A DNA stretch of 64,000 nucleotides from Veronia nyctiphanis (GCF_004116385.1 NZ_PEIB01000001.1:310001-374000); one strand, 5' to 3'; counted from the first letter of the stretch, positions 50,515-60,138 are shown. Program-made: numbers and translations. Notes: generated from the sequence alone by a model not told the origin.

Positions 50515-50883
50515 GATGTTCTTAGTCCATATTTGTAAGCCGAATAACCACCTTGTTATCAAATAACCTTGAATTTCGTCACTTCACTGGCCGGCGTCCA
50601 GAATAGCCATATAGTAATACTTATGCAAATAGTAATTATTATCATTAGCAAATAGGTTTTTTGTTTCGATATAAGCGGATTGATGAAGAAGATAATGCTA
50701 AATCTGAATTAAAGTTCCATTTTTCGGGCTGGGTAGTGCTTATTTATAAGCGCGAGTTGCTAGTGGTGAAAGGTGATTTACAATGAATTAGCGGAAGGTA
50801 AGTAACGCATTTTTGAATTTTTATTCTTTAATTTAGCCTAGATATTCTTAATTGCACTGCTTTCATGTTGTTTTATCGGGAAA
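50515..50883 (-). other. Regulatory region upstream of the gltB-diflavin reductase operon
   Basis: These 369 bases hold no gene. They contain the Fur-like box at 50628-50646 and, being AT-rich, probably the operon's promoter. The stop of the FAN1-like gene lies at the other end. AAGAA precedes the gltB ATG, a weak ribosome-binding site. Confidence 0.5.
50628..50646 (-). promoter_or_regulatory. Fur-like box upstream of gltB
   Basis: On the minus strand AATGATAATAATTACTATT matches the Fur core TGATAAT-N-ATTATCA at 12 of 14 positions, with the left half perfect. It shares its first 14 bases with the box at 41913. It lies 114 bases before the gltB ATG. Confidence 0.65.
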
Positions 50884-52527
50884 CTACTGAGTGGCTGACT
50901 CAACATAAACCACTTTGCATTCAATACCGAGATGGTCGAAATAATTGAGCCATCTGATTTGATGATATTGCAGACTATCACCGGGACCCTTGACCTCGAT
51001 GAAGCAAGGTTTACCCTCCTTCACCATGAAAAGGTCTGGATGTCCTTTTCTATTCGCCCTCAGATCGAATAGCAGTCTTCGAAAACAACCAACCCATTGA
51101 GCCGAAGACAGCGAATTGATGGCCGCTGATAAAAGCTCTTCCGTTACATAATGCCAGTTGACCCAGTCATTACTGGTACCGTGTTTTTCCTTGTACACAC
51201 CAAAAATATAATCGAGGCCATGCTGGGTTATTTGTCTAAAACGGCTCTCAAGCATGTCTTTGCGGGTCGAGGAAAAACTCTCGTGGTACATGTCACGGGG
51301 AGAGCGTTGGAAAGGGTTTAGAAATGCGCCCTCAACGGGGCTGAAGATGATATCCCAAAAGGTCAAACCAAATACCGCATTAAGCAGTAAGTTTTCACTA
51401 TACCAAGCCTGCCAGCCCTGCGATTGATAATATTCAGCAACAGTCAGTTCAACCGAGCGACCAATTGAGAGACTGACAGTTTCTGATTCAAACGCTGCTT
51501 TGATTTTCTCTGGGGCATTGATTTCAGTTTTTTTAGCCAACTGTCGTGCTATGCGGCCTGCTGTTTCTTGCTCGTCTTCATCAACGGGTGACTCAAGCAT
51601 GTCTTTAACAATGTCGGCGGCCAATGCCAGTCTGTTTTGCTTTGTATAAATTCGGGCTAAACGCTCACGAGCGGGTGGCAAGGCCGACTGTTGATAAAAA
51701 AGAACCGCATCATCTAATTGGCTCTGTCTCTCCAATTCGCGCCCAATCCGTGTTAACAGCCTTTGTCTCTTTCTTTCCATCGGCTGCCACTCAATTGTTT
51801 CGAAGGCAGTACTTGCCTGAACCGAAGAGGCTATACCTAAAATACACGGGATATCTTTGGCGGTTGTGGCGAGCCATAGTTGTTCAGAAAGTTCTGAAAG
51901 TGATAACCAATCCGTGATGTGTTTGCGTTGTCTGAAAAGACGGTAAGCCTTTGATATCTCGACGTCTTCGTATTGATGGATACCGAGATCGCTAAGAACA
52001 AACTGACTCAGATCCTGATGAGCATTGCCGAAAAACAACAATAAAAAGACAGGCATGATTTCCTGATGGTGAAGCGCAATACACTGAAATGGCAAAGTCA
52101 ACGTTGGTTTTGTTTCAAGTGCATAGTCTACGAATACTTGCTTCTTTTCTTGCTTTTTTAGTGGGCAATCGCTGAGTAAGTTGACCAATTCGGGTTTGGT
52201 AAGAAGGTCACACGCCACTTCTGTAGCGGGTTGATTGGATAGACTAACAAAACCGACTCGCTCCAGTTCAGCCAGTGTTGCTGATAGATCTTTGATTTCA
52301 GAATATTTCAGTTTGTCTTCTCGAAACCAGATGCCACGACGAGAAAGTAAGCGAACTGTCAGTGCCTTTCCGTCTCGAGGCAGCATTTGAAAGCAATCAA
52401 TCCATGCTTTTTCGTTTTCGTTCAAGAGATCGGTATACTGTTGCGCAACATACTCAATAAGGGTCAAAAAATTATTGAGATAATAAAAGTCCGGTAGTAC
52501 TGGCGGCGGTGTTTTTTCTGTCGGCAT
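50884..52527 (-). CDS. FAN1-like structure-specific nuclease with VRR-NUC domain
   Basis: The 547-residue protein ends in a VRR-NUC PD-(D/E)xK domain: 'GHPDLFMVKEGKPCFIEVKGPGDSLQYHQIRWL' supplies the Asp and Glu-x-Lys, and 'SENLLLNAVFGLTFWDIIF' the upstream Glu. The middle has TPR-like helices ('ERQSQLDDAVLFYQQSALPPARERLARIYTKQNRLALAADI'), and the N-terminus a winged-helix region ('RLLSRRGIWFRED'). This matches bacterial FAN1, a 5' flap and interstrand-crosslink repair nuclease. It is unrelated to the gltB operon downstream and divergent from ydiJ. No break is seen. Confidence 0.9.
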   Translation of the reverse strand: MPTEKTPPPVLPDFYYLNNFLTLIEYVAQQYTDLLNENEKAWIDCFQMLPRDGKALTVRLLSRRGIWFREDKLKYSEIKDLSATLAELERVGFVSLSNQPATEVACDLLTKPELVNLLSDCPLKKQEKKQVFVDYALETKPTLTLPFQCIALHHQEIMPVFLLLFFGNAHQDLSQFVLSDLGIHQYEDVEISKAYRLFRQRKHITDWLSLSELSEQLWLATTAKDIPCILGIASSVQASTAFETIEWQPMERKRQRLLTRIGRELERQSQLDDAVLFYQQSALPPARERLARIYTKQNRLALAADIVKDMLESPVDEDEQETAGRIARQLAKKTEINAPEKIKAAFESETVSLSIGRSVELTVAEYYQSQGWQAWYSENLLLNAVFGLTFWDIIFSPVEGAFLNPFQRSPRDMYHESFSSTRKDMLESRFRQITQHGLDYIFGVYKEKHGTSNDWVNWHYVTEELLSAAINSLSSAQWVGCFRRLLFDLRANRKGHPDLFMVKEGKPCFIEVKGPGDSLQYHQIRWLNYFDHLGIECKVVYVESATQ

Positions 52528-52699
52528 GAGATGTTGAATACCGGGAAAATAAAAAGATAATGCAGTTTAACTGATAATTTACCGGGGTGAACCGCTTTCT
52601 AAGCAATCTTTGCTGGGGTAAAGTGAGAGAAACCTAAAAAATAATACGTTGTCAGTGGCCGTGGTAACCCGCGGTCAGGTATCTGGCGCAGGAAGAGCA

Positions 52700-55600
52700 A
52701 TGTTACCAGCACTTACGCATCAACAAAGTATTGAACCCGTCGTTTTAGACTATCTTGCAGCACTCAAGGATGAAGGCTTCGCAGGAGATGTTGAAACGCA
52801 TTATGCCAGCCGACTTGCCGTCGCAACTGATAACAGCGTTTATCAAATGTTGCCTCAGGCGGTGCTGTTACCTAAATCGATTGACGATTTGCAATTGCTG
52901 ACGAGTGTCAGCCAGCGGCAAGCGTTCGGAGCGATCCGCTTCTCTCCACGCGGTGGCGGTACCGGCACAAACGGACAGTCTCTTACCAAACACATTGTGG
53001 TTGATATGTCCCGTCACATGAACAAGGTACTTGAAGTTAATCCTGATGAGGGTTGGGTGAGAGTACAGGCGGGCGTAGTGAAAGATGCATTGAATGATGC
53101 ACTTCGGCCGCATGGTTTCTTCTTTTCACCAGACCTGTCGACAAGTAACCGAGCGACAGTAGGTGGGATGATCAATACCGATGCCTCGGGGCAGGGTTCA
53201 CTCCGATACGGAAAAACCTCAGACCATGTGTTGTCGCTCAGCGCCGTTCTTGCTGATGGTTCGCGGCTAAATACCCAATCTTTATCCCCCGAAGAGCTGG
53301 AGCAATCTGCTCAAAAAGACGACTTTGCTGGCAACGCGCTGCGCAAAGTGGCTCAGATATGCCGTGAAAAAAGGCAGCAAATTGAGCAAAAATTCCCGCC
53401 GCTAAACCGTTTCTTGACTGGATATGATCTTAAGAACGCCTTTATCCCTGAAAAAGACACCTTCGATATAGGCCGTGTCTTGTGTGGTGCAGAGGGCTCC
53501 CTCGGCTTTATTGCTGAAGCGAAACTGAACATTACTCCAATCCCGAAAGTGCGGACGCTGGTTAATGTAAAGTATGACAGTTTTGATTCTGCGCTCCGCA
53601 ATGCGCCCGTGATGGTGCAGGCTAATGCGCTGTCGGTGGAAACCATTGACTCGAGAGTGTTTAATCTTGCCCGTCAGGACATTGTTTGGAATACGGTTAA
53701 AGACTTGCTGACAGATGTGCCCGGCAAAGAAATGCAAGGTATCAACATCGTTGAGTTTGCAGGCGATAACCCTGATGAAATTGAAAGCCAGATTAGCTCT
53801 TTGTGCCGACGTCTTGATGCTCTGATTGAAAACCAGCAGGGTGGCGTGATCGGCTATCAGGTGTGTGAAGACCTGGCGTCCATTAACCGTATTTACAATA
53901 TGCGTAAAAAAGCGGTTGGCTTGTTGGGCGCGACAAAAGGTGCAGCCAAGCCTGTTGCATTTGCGGAAGACACCTGCGTACCGCCTGAAAACCTTGCTGA
54001 TTTCATTCAAGAGTTTCGTTCGCTTTTGGATGGGCACAAACTCAACTACGGCATGTTTGGTCACGTCGATGCGGGTGTACTTCATGTTCGCCCTGCTCTG
54101 GATCTCTGTGATCCCAAACAAGAAGCTTAATGAGCACTATCTCTGATCAGGTGGTTGCGCTGGTGGCAAAATACGGCGGACTGATGTGGGGTGAACACGG
54201 TAAGGGCTTCCGCTCAGAATACGGGCCTGCTTTTTTCGGTGAAGAGCTGTTTGAAGAGCTACGTAAAGTCAAAGCTGCTTTTGACCCCGAAAACCGAATG
54301 AATCCGGGAAAGATTTGTACACCGTCTGACAGCAACGAAGAGCTGGTCAAGGTTAGTGCGGTGAAACGCGGTACGTATGACCGCCAGATCCCGGTTGTTG
54401 TCCGTGACAGTTTCAGGCAAGCCATGGAGTGTAACGGCAACGGGTTATGCTTTAACTACGACACCAGTTCACCCATGTGTCCGTCAATGAAAATTACTTA
54501 TGATAGACGTCACTCCCCGAAAGGGCGGGCAGGAATCGTCCGTGAGTGGTTACGTTTGTTGGCCGAGCAGGGCATTGACCCTGTTGTTATGGAACAGACG
54601 CTCCGTGATAAATCGCCAAGTGTTCGAACCATCATGGCGAGATTTAAAAATACTTGGTTAGTAGGCAAGCAGGAATACGATTTCTCGCACGAGGTGATGG
54701 ATGCAATGAACGGCTGCCTTGCCTGTAAAGCCTGTGCCAGCCAGTGTCCTATCAAAGTTGACGTACCCAGTTTCCGTTCGCGTTTCATCAACCTTTATTA
54801 CAGCCGCTATCAGCGTCCAGCGAAAGACTATCTGGTCGGGAATATTGAAAACCTGTTACCGCTGATGTCTAAGGCGCCGACTCTGGTCAACACAGTGACC
54901 CAAAGTGGGCTTGGCAAATCGCTGATTAAAAAAGCCATTGGGTATATTGACTCGCCAGCGTTGTCGAAACCGACGTTAAATAAGTCTCTCAGCGCGCTAC
55001 CTGTCTCGCTTTTTGACCTTGATACACTCAGTTCTCTCTCAGACGACGAAAGAACAGAGTATGTGCTAATTGTGCAGGATCCCTTCACCAGTTTTTATGA
55101 TGCCGAGTTAGTGGCTGATTTTATCCGTCTTGCTGACAAGTTGGGTAAAAAGCCTGTGCTCCTGCCATTTAAACCCAATGGTAAGGCGCAACATGTTAAA
55201 GGTTTCCTGAGAGAGTTTGCTAAAACAGCTGGCTCAACCGCGGCTTTTCTCAGTCAAGTGGCGAAATTGGGTATTCCTATGGTGGGTGTCGATTCCGCCT
55301 TGGTGCTCTGTTATCGCGATGAATACCGTGAGGTATTGGGCGAAACTGCAACGCCATTTGATGTGCTCACTGTTCAGGAATGGCTATCGCCATTGCTACC
55401 CGCGCTCCCACTCAGAGAAACTCGCGATGCGGATGCATGGCATTTACTTGCTCACTGCACCGAAAAGACCAAATTGCCTGGAACGGAAGCTGACTGGAAA
55501 GCCATTTTTGCCCGCTTCGGTGTCAATATGAACGTGGTGTCTGTCGGTTGCTGTGGTATGGCGGGCACCTATGGTCATGAGGCCGACAAGCTTGAAAACT

Positions 55601-55758
55601 CTCAAGGTATCTATGGTCTCAGTTGGCAACCCCAGTTGGAGAAACTGCCCGCTTCACGATGTATGGCAACGGGCTATTCGTGTCGCAGTCAGGTAAAACG
55701 TTTCGATGATACACATCTTCTCCACCCTCTTCAGGTGCTGCTCAAGCTACACAGCTAG
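52700..55758 (+). CDS. ydiJ: D-2-hydroxyglutarate dehydrogenase YdiJ (FAD/Fe-S), frameshifted in this sequence
   Basis: YdiJ oxidises D-2-hydroxyglutarate to 2-oxoglutarate. The N-terminal FAD-binding PCMH domain has 'FSPRGGGTGTNGQSL', 'FSPDLSTSNRATVGGMINTDASGQGS' and 'CGAEGSLGFI', and the Fe-S half has 'NGCLACKACASQCPIKVDVP'. The CCG-type C-terminus has 'SVGCCGMAGTYGHE'. The start is the ATG at 52700 (MLPALTHQ) behind AGGAAGAG. The frame stops at 54128-54130; one base restored there ('AAGAAGCTTAATGAGC') gives 'CDPKQEALMSTISDQVVALVAKYGG' and one protein of about 1020 residues, the E. coli YdiJ length. The hairpin following closes it. Confidence 0.94.
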
Positions 55759-55778
55759 TTCTGCGACACACCTGTAGT

Positions 55779-55806
55779 AACAAAGGGATCTTCGGATCCC
55801 TTTGTT
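55779..55806 (+). terminator. Hairpin after ydiJ
   Basis: AACAAAGGGATC and GATCCCTTTGTT form a perfect 12-base stem around a TTCG tetraloop. The following bases are AT-rich without a clean T run. Confidence 0.75.
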
Positions 55807-55902
55807 AATTTGGCGCTATTAATTCTGCAAAAGACTGATGCGTTGTCGCAACTATTAGGCGTTTGCTGACATCTCGATTGATACACTAGCGACAAGCTGG
55901 AC

Positions 55903-56331
55903 ATGACTGAGATGACGGGGGCAACCATGGCTGCAATGAAACCACACATCACCTTTCATGGGCTTTGTCACGAAGCACTTTCCTTTTATCAAAAGGTCTG
56001 GGAGGGGGACATCAATAACCTCTCGACGTTTGATGAATCGCCCGTTGAATTCCCTAGTCACCTACTAGGAAAGGTGATGTATGCAGAATTTGATGCCGAA
56101 GAGATTAGCTTTCTCGCGTCTGATGGCGTGGAAGAAACGCTGTCTCATGGCTCCGGAGATATTGCTATTCACGTATCGTTTTCCGAGCAGAAACGCCAGA
56201 CGGCAATTTTTGCCGCACTGTCTGATGCGGGTGATGTATACATGCCTTTGGATAATACCTTTTGGAATGTCAGATACGGTATTGTGACAGATAAATTTGG
56301 CATTCGCTGGATGTTGAGTTGCCCGCTCTAA
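55903..56331 (+). CDS. VOC-superfamily protein, PhnB/YjdN-like
   Basis: The product of up to 142 residues has the PhnB-type glyoxalase fold: 'KPHITFHGLCHEALSFYQKVWEGDI', 'LGKVMYAEFDAEEISFLASDG', 'IAIHVSF', and 'DNTFWNVRYGIVTDKFGIRWML'. The last closely follows the 'DxFWGxRxGxxxDPFGxxW' family motif. No metal ligand set typical of glyoxalase I can be confirmed, and the function is unknown. The ATG at 55927, behind GGGGG, or 55936 (MKPHITF) may be the true start. It stands alone. Confidence 0.8.
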   Translation: MTEMTGATMAAMKPHITFHGLCHEALSFYQKVWEGDINNLSTFDESPVEFPSHLLGKVMYAEFDAEEISFLASDGVEETLSHGSGDIAIHVSFSEQKRQTAIFAALSDAGDVYMPLDNTFWNVRYGIVTDKFGIRWMLSCPL

Positions 56332-56479
56332 GCCGAGATGTACGCCTAATGTCTGCATACTTGATGTGAAGCATGATATTTTGTCTGTGTAATCACAAGA
56401 CTGCTAATATTTGCCTGTATTGCGGGAGTAATGCGTTGTACTCTATTGATGTCTCTTTGAATATTGTCTGAGGTGTCAG

Positions 56480-56635
56480 TTGCTTAAAGTTGCCGTCATT
56501 GTACTGCTTGTCATTATCGGATTCTTTGCTGTTAGAGAGATGTCTGAAAAAGGGCAATCACGATTTGCTGTTGGCGTTGTTGCCGTTCTCGCTGCAGGTT
56601 TCATTTATGCTATCGTCTCCGAACTCGCAAGATAG
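56480..56635 (+). CDS. Small two-helix membrane protein (51 residues)
   Basis: A short frame starts with TTG at 56480 behind GAGG and reads MLKVAVIVLLVIIGFFAVREM then 'SEKGQSRFAVGVVAVLAAGFIYAIVSELAR'. Two hydrophobic helices are joined by a short charged turn, a typical small inner-membrane protein. Hydrophobicity and charged caps (Lys/Arg at the turn, Arg at the end) make it look real rather than chance. I do not recognise its function. It sits between the VOC gene and an outer-membrane protein gene. Confidence 0.6.
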   Translation: MLKVAVIVLLVIIGFFAVREMSEKGQSRFAVGVVAVLAAGFIYAIVSELAR

Positions 56636-56774
56636 CACATTCATCCTTTACCTCTTGTCGCCAGTTAATTGACTCAGAGTCTTAATCTGGATTCAAAATA
56701 AAACAACGTTCCATTATTAGCGTGATAGGATAGTCCTCAAAATTTAGTGACTCTTTTATCGAAGTGGAACAAAA

Positions 56775-57353
56775 ATGAAGATAACGCGGTTATGCCCCTG
56801 CGTAATTTTGATAACAAGCTTGTCGGCTTCTGCAGATGATTTTTCTGGTTGGCATGTCAACGCAGGCGCTGGGTTGGTCTATTCAACCGTCAACAACAAA
56901 AGTTTTGAATCTCAAAGCACACCCGATGCTTTCAGCATCAGTGGCGGTTACCAGCTAAACCGCTTCATTGGTGTAGAAGCCACTTTAATACACTATGGAA
57001 AAATGCAGGTCGACGGGTTCGAGGCAAGGCCACGTAGTCTTTCAATTTCAGCAAATCTAGGTTACGAACTTGAAAACGGTATCAGGCCATTTATCTTGTT
57101 TGGTTACGGTGCATTCAAGCTGGGTCAGTCGGATTCACTGCTCCGTTATATAGCGGTTAACGATGAGGCTCGCACTCTCCATACTGGCTTCGGTGTGGAA
57201 TATCAGCTGGAAAATGTGTATTTCCGTGTGAGCCAAGTCTTCGATAAAACCCGTTTGACAGCAGGTATTGGTTTTTTTGAAGACAGTTTAAATGACAAGT
57301 TTTCCGATATCACCTTGGCGACCACTCAGTTAACAGTCGGATACCAGTTTTAG
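56775..57353 (+). CDS. Outer-membrane beta-barrel protein (OmpA/opacity type)
   Basis: The 192-residue product starts MKITRLCPCVILITSLSASA, a signal peptide cleaved near residue 20. The mature part is 'DDFSGWHVNAGAGLVYSTV', 'ISGGYQLNRFIGVEATLIHYG', 'ISANLGYELENGIRPFILFGYG' and a C-terminal 'TQLTVGYQF' with terminal Phe. This is an eight-stranded barrel of the OmpA transmembrane or Ail/opacity class without a peptidoglycan-binding domain. The role is unknown; adhesion or permeability are possibilities. It is convergent with ygfF, only one base apart. Confidence 0.85.
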   Translation: MKITRLCPCVILITSLSASADDFSGWHVNAGAGLVYSTVNNKSFESQSTPDAFSISGGYQLNRFIGVEATLIHYGKMQVDGFEARPRSLSISANLGYELENGIRPFILFGYGAFKLGQSDSLLRYIAVNDEARTLHTGFGVEYQLENVYFRVSQVFDKTRLTAGIGFFEDSLNDKFSDITLATTQLTVGYQF

Positions 57354-57354
57354 A

Positions 57355-58104
57355 CTACAAGCCACCGCTCACATCTAGGAAGCTGCCAGTGATAAAGCTT
57401 GCCTCTTTGGACGAGAGGTAGACAATGGCCGATGCCACCTCCTCAACGGTGCCGCCACGTTGAAGCGGAATATTGCTGGCTAACCGAGACACTCTGCCTG
57501 GCTCGCCGCCGTCGGCATGGATATCGGTATAGATTAATCCAGGACGAACAGCATTGACCCTTATTCCCAACGATGCGGCTTCTTTTGCAAGACCTACAGT
57601 CAGCGTATCAACCGCGCCTTTACTTGCTGCGTAATCAATATACTCGTTGGGTGATCCTGTTCGAGAGGCTCCAGATGATACATTGATAATCACACCTCCC
57701 TGACCACCATTTTTCGTCGACATTCGCTTGATAGCCTCACGACAACAGAGGAATGTCCCTGCCACGTTTACCGTCATGACCTTGTTAAACCGATCGAGAG
57801 TCATGTCTGCGAGGGGAGACTGGGCAAAGAGAATACCAGCATTGTTTACCAGTAAATCCAGTGGCTCTGGCCGTGCATCGAGCTTAGCGAAAAGCTGTTG
57901 GACTTCCTTTTCCGATGAAATATCGGCTGACAGACTGAACGCATTCCCGCCTCGGCGCTGAATCTCCTCGACAACGTTCTCAGCAGCTTCCCGTTGACGA
58001 AGATAATTAACACAGACAAGGTACCCCTTCGATGCCAGCTGTAATGCGGTTTCGGCACCTATTCCTCTACTGGCACCTGTGACTAAGGCTAATAACTGGG
58101 TCAT
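57355..58104 (-). CDS. ygfF: Short-chain dehydrogenase/reductase, YgfF-like
   Basis: The 249-residue protein has 'LVTGASRGIGAETALQLA' (NAD(P)-binding), 'VNNAGILFAQSPL', the catalytic 'YIDYAASKGAVDTLTVGLAKEA' (Tyr-x-x-x-Lys) and 'VRPGLIYTDIHADGGEPGRVSRL', which closely follows E. coli YgfF. It is a glucose/Rossmann-type SDR oxidoreductase with an unproven substrate. The ATG at 58104 begins MTQLLALVTG. It lies downstream of two crotonase genes on the same strand, 53 bp after the first of them. Confidence 0.9.
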   Translation of the reverse strand: MTQLLALVTGASRGIGAETALQLASKGYLVCVNYLRQREAAENVVEEIQRRGGNAFSLSADISSEKEVQQLFAKLDARPEPLDLLVNNAGILFAQSPLADMTLDRFNKVMTVNVAGTFLCCREAIKRMSTKNGGQGGVIINVSSGASRTGSPNEYIDYAASKGAVDTLTVGLAKEAASLGIRVNAVRPGLIYTDIHADGGEPGRVSRLASNIPLQRGGTVEEVASAIVYLSSKEASFITGSFLDVSGGL

Positions 58105-58157
58105 ATCCGCCCCTAAATTCAGATAGTAGGGGCGACGCTAGCTTAGATGATGATGCT

Positions 58158-58964
58158 TCACCACCAAGATTGACGTTTTATGTAGGGTTTATCGGGAGAT
58201 TTTGTTGCTCTTGCGACGGCAATCTTCTGATTCTTACTGGCAAACATCGCGAGCTGATAAATAGTCTCCCTCGCAAGCAATGATCTTGTACTAGCGCTCC
58301 AGCTTTTGTGCGTCGTATATTTGATCGCCGCCGCCGCATCTGGTGAGATGTTTTTCACCTTGTCGACCAATGCCATCGCCTCTTCCATCGGGTCATCACA
58401 TGCTTGCGTAACAAGGCCATACTTCTCTGCTTTATCAGCAGAAATAACCTCTGAAGTCAGTGTCAGTTCGTGAGCCCTATCCCGGCTTACAATGTTGCGA
58501 AGCATTTCTAGGCCGGCCATATCTGGTATCAATCCCCACTTGGATTCCATGATAGCGAACTTGGCGTTTTTACTGCAAAAGCGCATATCTGTGCCGAGAG
58601 CTATATTCATGCCTCCGCCGTAACATACCCCTTCAATGACAGCAATGACTGGGACGGGCAGGCGTTGCCAGCCAATGGAGACTTTTTGTGCGAGGTTCGC
58701 GTCTCCCGGCAGCCATTTGAAAAGAAGCTTTAAAACATTGGCGGGTTTGCTTGCTACACCTTGCACGTCAAGACCTGAGCAAAAGTTGCCGCCTTCACCA
58801 CTTAGTATCACTGCTCGGACATTTTTTTCCTTTTTCAGGAGCTTTTGAACCTTAACGATTTCGGTGAAGGACTCGAAAGACAGTGCATTATATTTTTCCG
58901 GGCGATTAAATGTCACAAAGGCGACGTCGTCTTCGATGTGCCATTTTAGGTAATTCCATTCCAC
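58158..58964 (-). CDS. Crotonase-fold enoyl-CoA hydratase/isomerase family protein A
   Basis: The 268-residue product has the crotonase blocks 'FNRPEKYNALSFE', 'GEGGNFCSGLDVQG' (oxyanion hole) and 'VIEGVCYGGGMNIALGTDMRF'. In place of the hydratase Glu144 it has Asn ('GGGMNIAL'). The second acidic residue is kept in 'FAIMESKWGLIPDMAG', which also has the Asp found in dienoyl-CoA isomerases. It is therefore more likely an isomerase or other acyl-CoA enzyme than a standard hydratase. It ends 'KRQSWW', shared with its neighbour. Paralogue of the next gene, 47 bp away. Confidence 0.85.
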   Translation of the reverse strand: MEWNYLKWHIEDDVAFVTFNRPEKYNALSFESFTEIVKVQKLLKKEKNVRAVILSGEGGNFCSGLDVQGVASKPANVLKLLFKWLPGDANLAQKVSIGWQRLPVPVIAVIEGVCYGGGMNIALGTDMRFCSKNAKFAIMESKWGLIPDMAGLEMLRNIVSRDRAHELTLTSEVISADKAEKYGLVTQACDDPMEEAMALVDKVKNISPDAAAAIKYTTHKSWSASTRSLLARETIYQLAMFASKNQKIAVARATKSPDKPYIKRQSWW

Positions 58965-59011
58965 GCGTTTTCTCCCTTAAATGTATTGATATGCATCTTA
59001 TGATGCTGGGC

Positions 59012-59821
59012 TTACCACCATCTCTGTCTGGGAACGTATTTTTTACTGGGATCTTTTCGGTTTCTTTCAATCGCAATGCGCCAGTTCTTACTAATTATCA
59101 TAGCGATCTGGTAGAAAGTCTCGCGCGTGAGCAGCAGTGCCGTTGAGCTGCTCCAGCTTTTGTGCGTACTGAATTTGATTGCTGCTGTTGCATCGGGCGA
59201 ACGCTCAATAATTTTGTTTGCCATTTTTTGAGCTTCGGCCATCGGGTCGACACTGATACGCGTTATCAAGCCGATTTCTTTGGCTTTCTGCGCCGGGATT
59301 TCTTGTCCTGTATGGATAAGCTCCAGCGCCACGTCTTTAGATACAAGACCACGCAGTGTATCCAGCCCCGCCATATCGGGCAGCATACCCCAGCGAACTT
59401 CCATAATCCCTAGTTTGGCGTCGGGTGTGGTATAGCGCATGTCACAGCCCAGCGCCACGTTCATTGCCGCACCGAAGCAGACTCCCTCAATCACTGCGAT
59501 GACGGGGACAGGCATTCTCTGCCAGCCAATACAGACGCGCTGCGCCATATTTGCCCGCCATGGAAACCATTTGAAGCCAACTTTAAAAAAGTTGATCGAT
59601 TTTCCCATCATGCTGTAGATATCAATGCCAGAGCTAAAATTGCCACCTGCGCCTTTCAAAATGACGACACGGAGCGAACGCTGTTTGTTTAGATATTTTT
59701 GAACCTTATCGATTTCACAGAAAAGTTCGTAATTCATTGCGTTGAACTTTTCAGGTCGATTTAAGGTAACAACTGCAACACCATTATGGTCGATATTTAG
59801 AGTCAGATATTGCCAATACAT
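59012..59821 (-). CDS. Crotonase-fold enoyl-CoA hydratase/isomerase family protein B
   Basis: This 269-residue protein is a clear paralogue of the downstream crotonase, sharing 'FNAMNYELFCEIDKVQKYL', 'GAGGNFSSGIDIYS', 'GIMEVRWGMLPDMAG', 'IKFSTHKSWSSS' and a 'PRQRWW' end. It too has Asn at the usual first catalytic Glu ('AAMNVALGCD'), Glu in 'GIMEVRW' and Asp in 'LPDMAG'. The pair arose by tandem duplication. The reaction is not known; a dienoyl- or enoyl-CoA isomerase role in fatty-acid degradation is a guess. It is the first gene of a likely operon with its paralogue and ygfF. Confidence 0.85.
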   Translation of the reverse strand: MYWQYLTLNIDHNGVAVVTLNRPEKFNAMNYELFCEIDKVQKYLNKQRSLRVVILKGAGGNFSSGIDIYSMMGKSINFFKVGFKWFPWRANMAQRVCIGWQRMPVPVIAVIEGVCFGAAMNVALGCDMRYTTPDAKLGIMEVRWGMLPDMAGLDTLRGLVSKDVALELIHTGQEIPAQKAKEIGLITRISVDPMAEAQKMANKIIERSPDATAAIKFSTHKSWSSSTALLLTRETFYQIAMIISKNWRIAIERNRKDPSKKYVPRQRWW

Positions 59822-60138
59822 GGTTTATTTCCCAAACTGGTCTGTCCAGATAAGGACGTTATCACATCTCAGAGAGGGCAGTAAAACACCTGTTTGAATT
59901 ATCTGCATGAAATGGGTTTTGAAGAGGCAAGTAGCAAGAAATTACGCTGTTATGTGACGAAAGTTCATTTCTATGAAGGAAGTCTACATTTCAGTTTTAT
60001 GTTTAATAAATGATTCAATAAGACTGTGTTCTGCATAATAAACATGATCAATATCTCATTAATTTTTTGATATAGGTATCATTTAGGCCATGCTTAATAT
60101 TCTCATTGTCTCTAGTGTCGGGGGATGTTTAGCTACCT
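59822..60138. other. Intergenic region between divergent genes
   Basis: These 317 bases are AT-rich and hold promoters for the crotonase operon and the large outer-membrane gene. A small dyad TTGATA-TAGG-TATCA occurs at about 60067-60081. No gene or clear operator can be supported. Confidence 0.35.

Noticed and set aside
53402-54121. A 239-codon open frame on the minus strand
   Set aside because: It is antisense to the FAD domain of ydiJ, which matches its family along the whole length.
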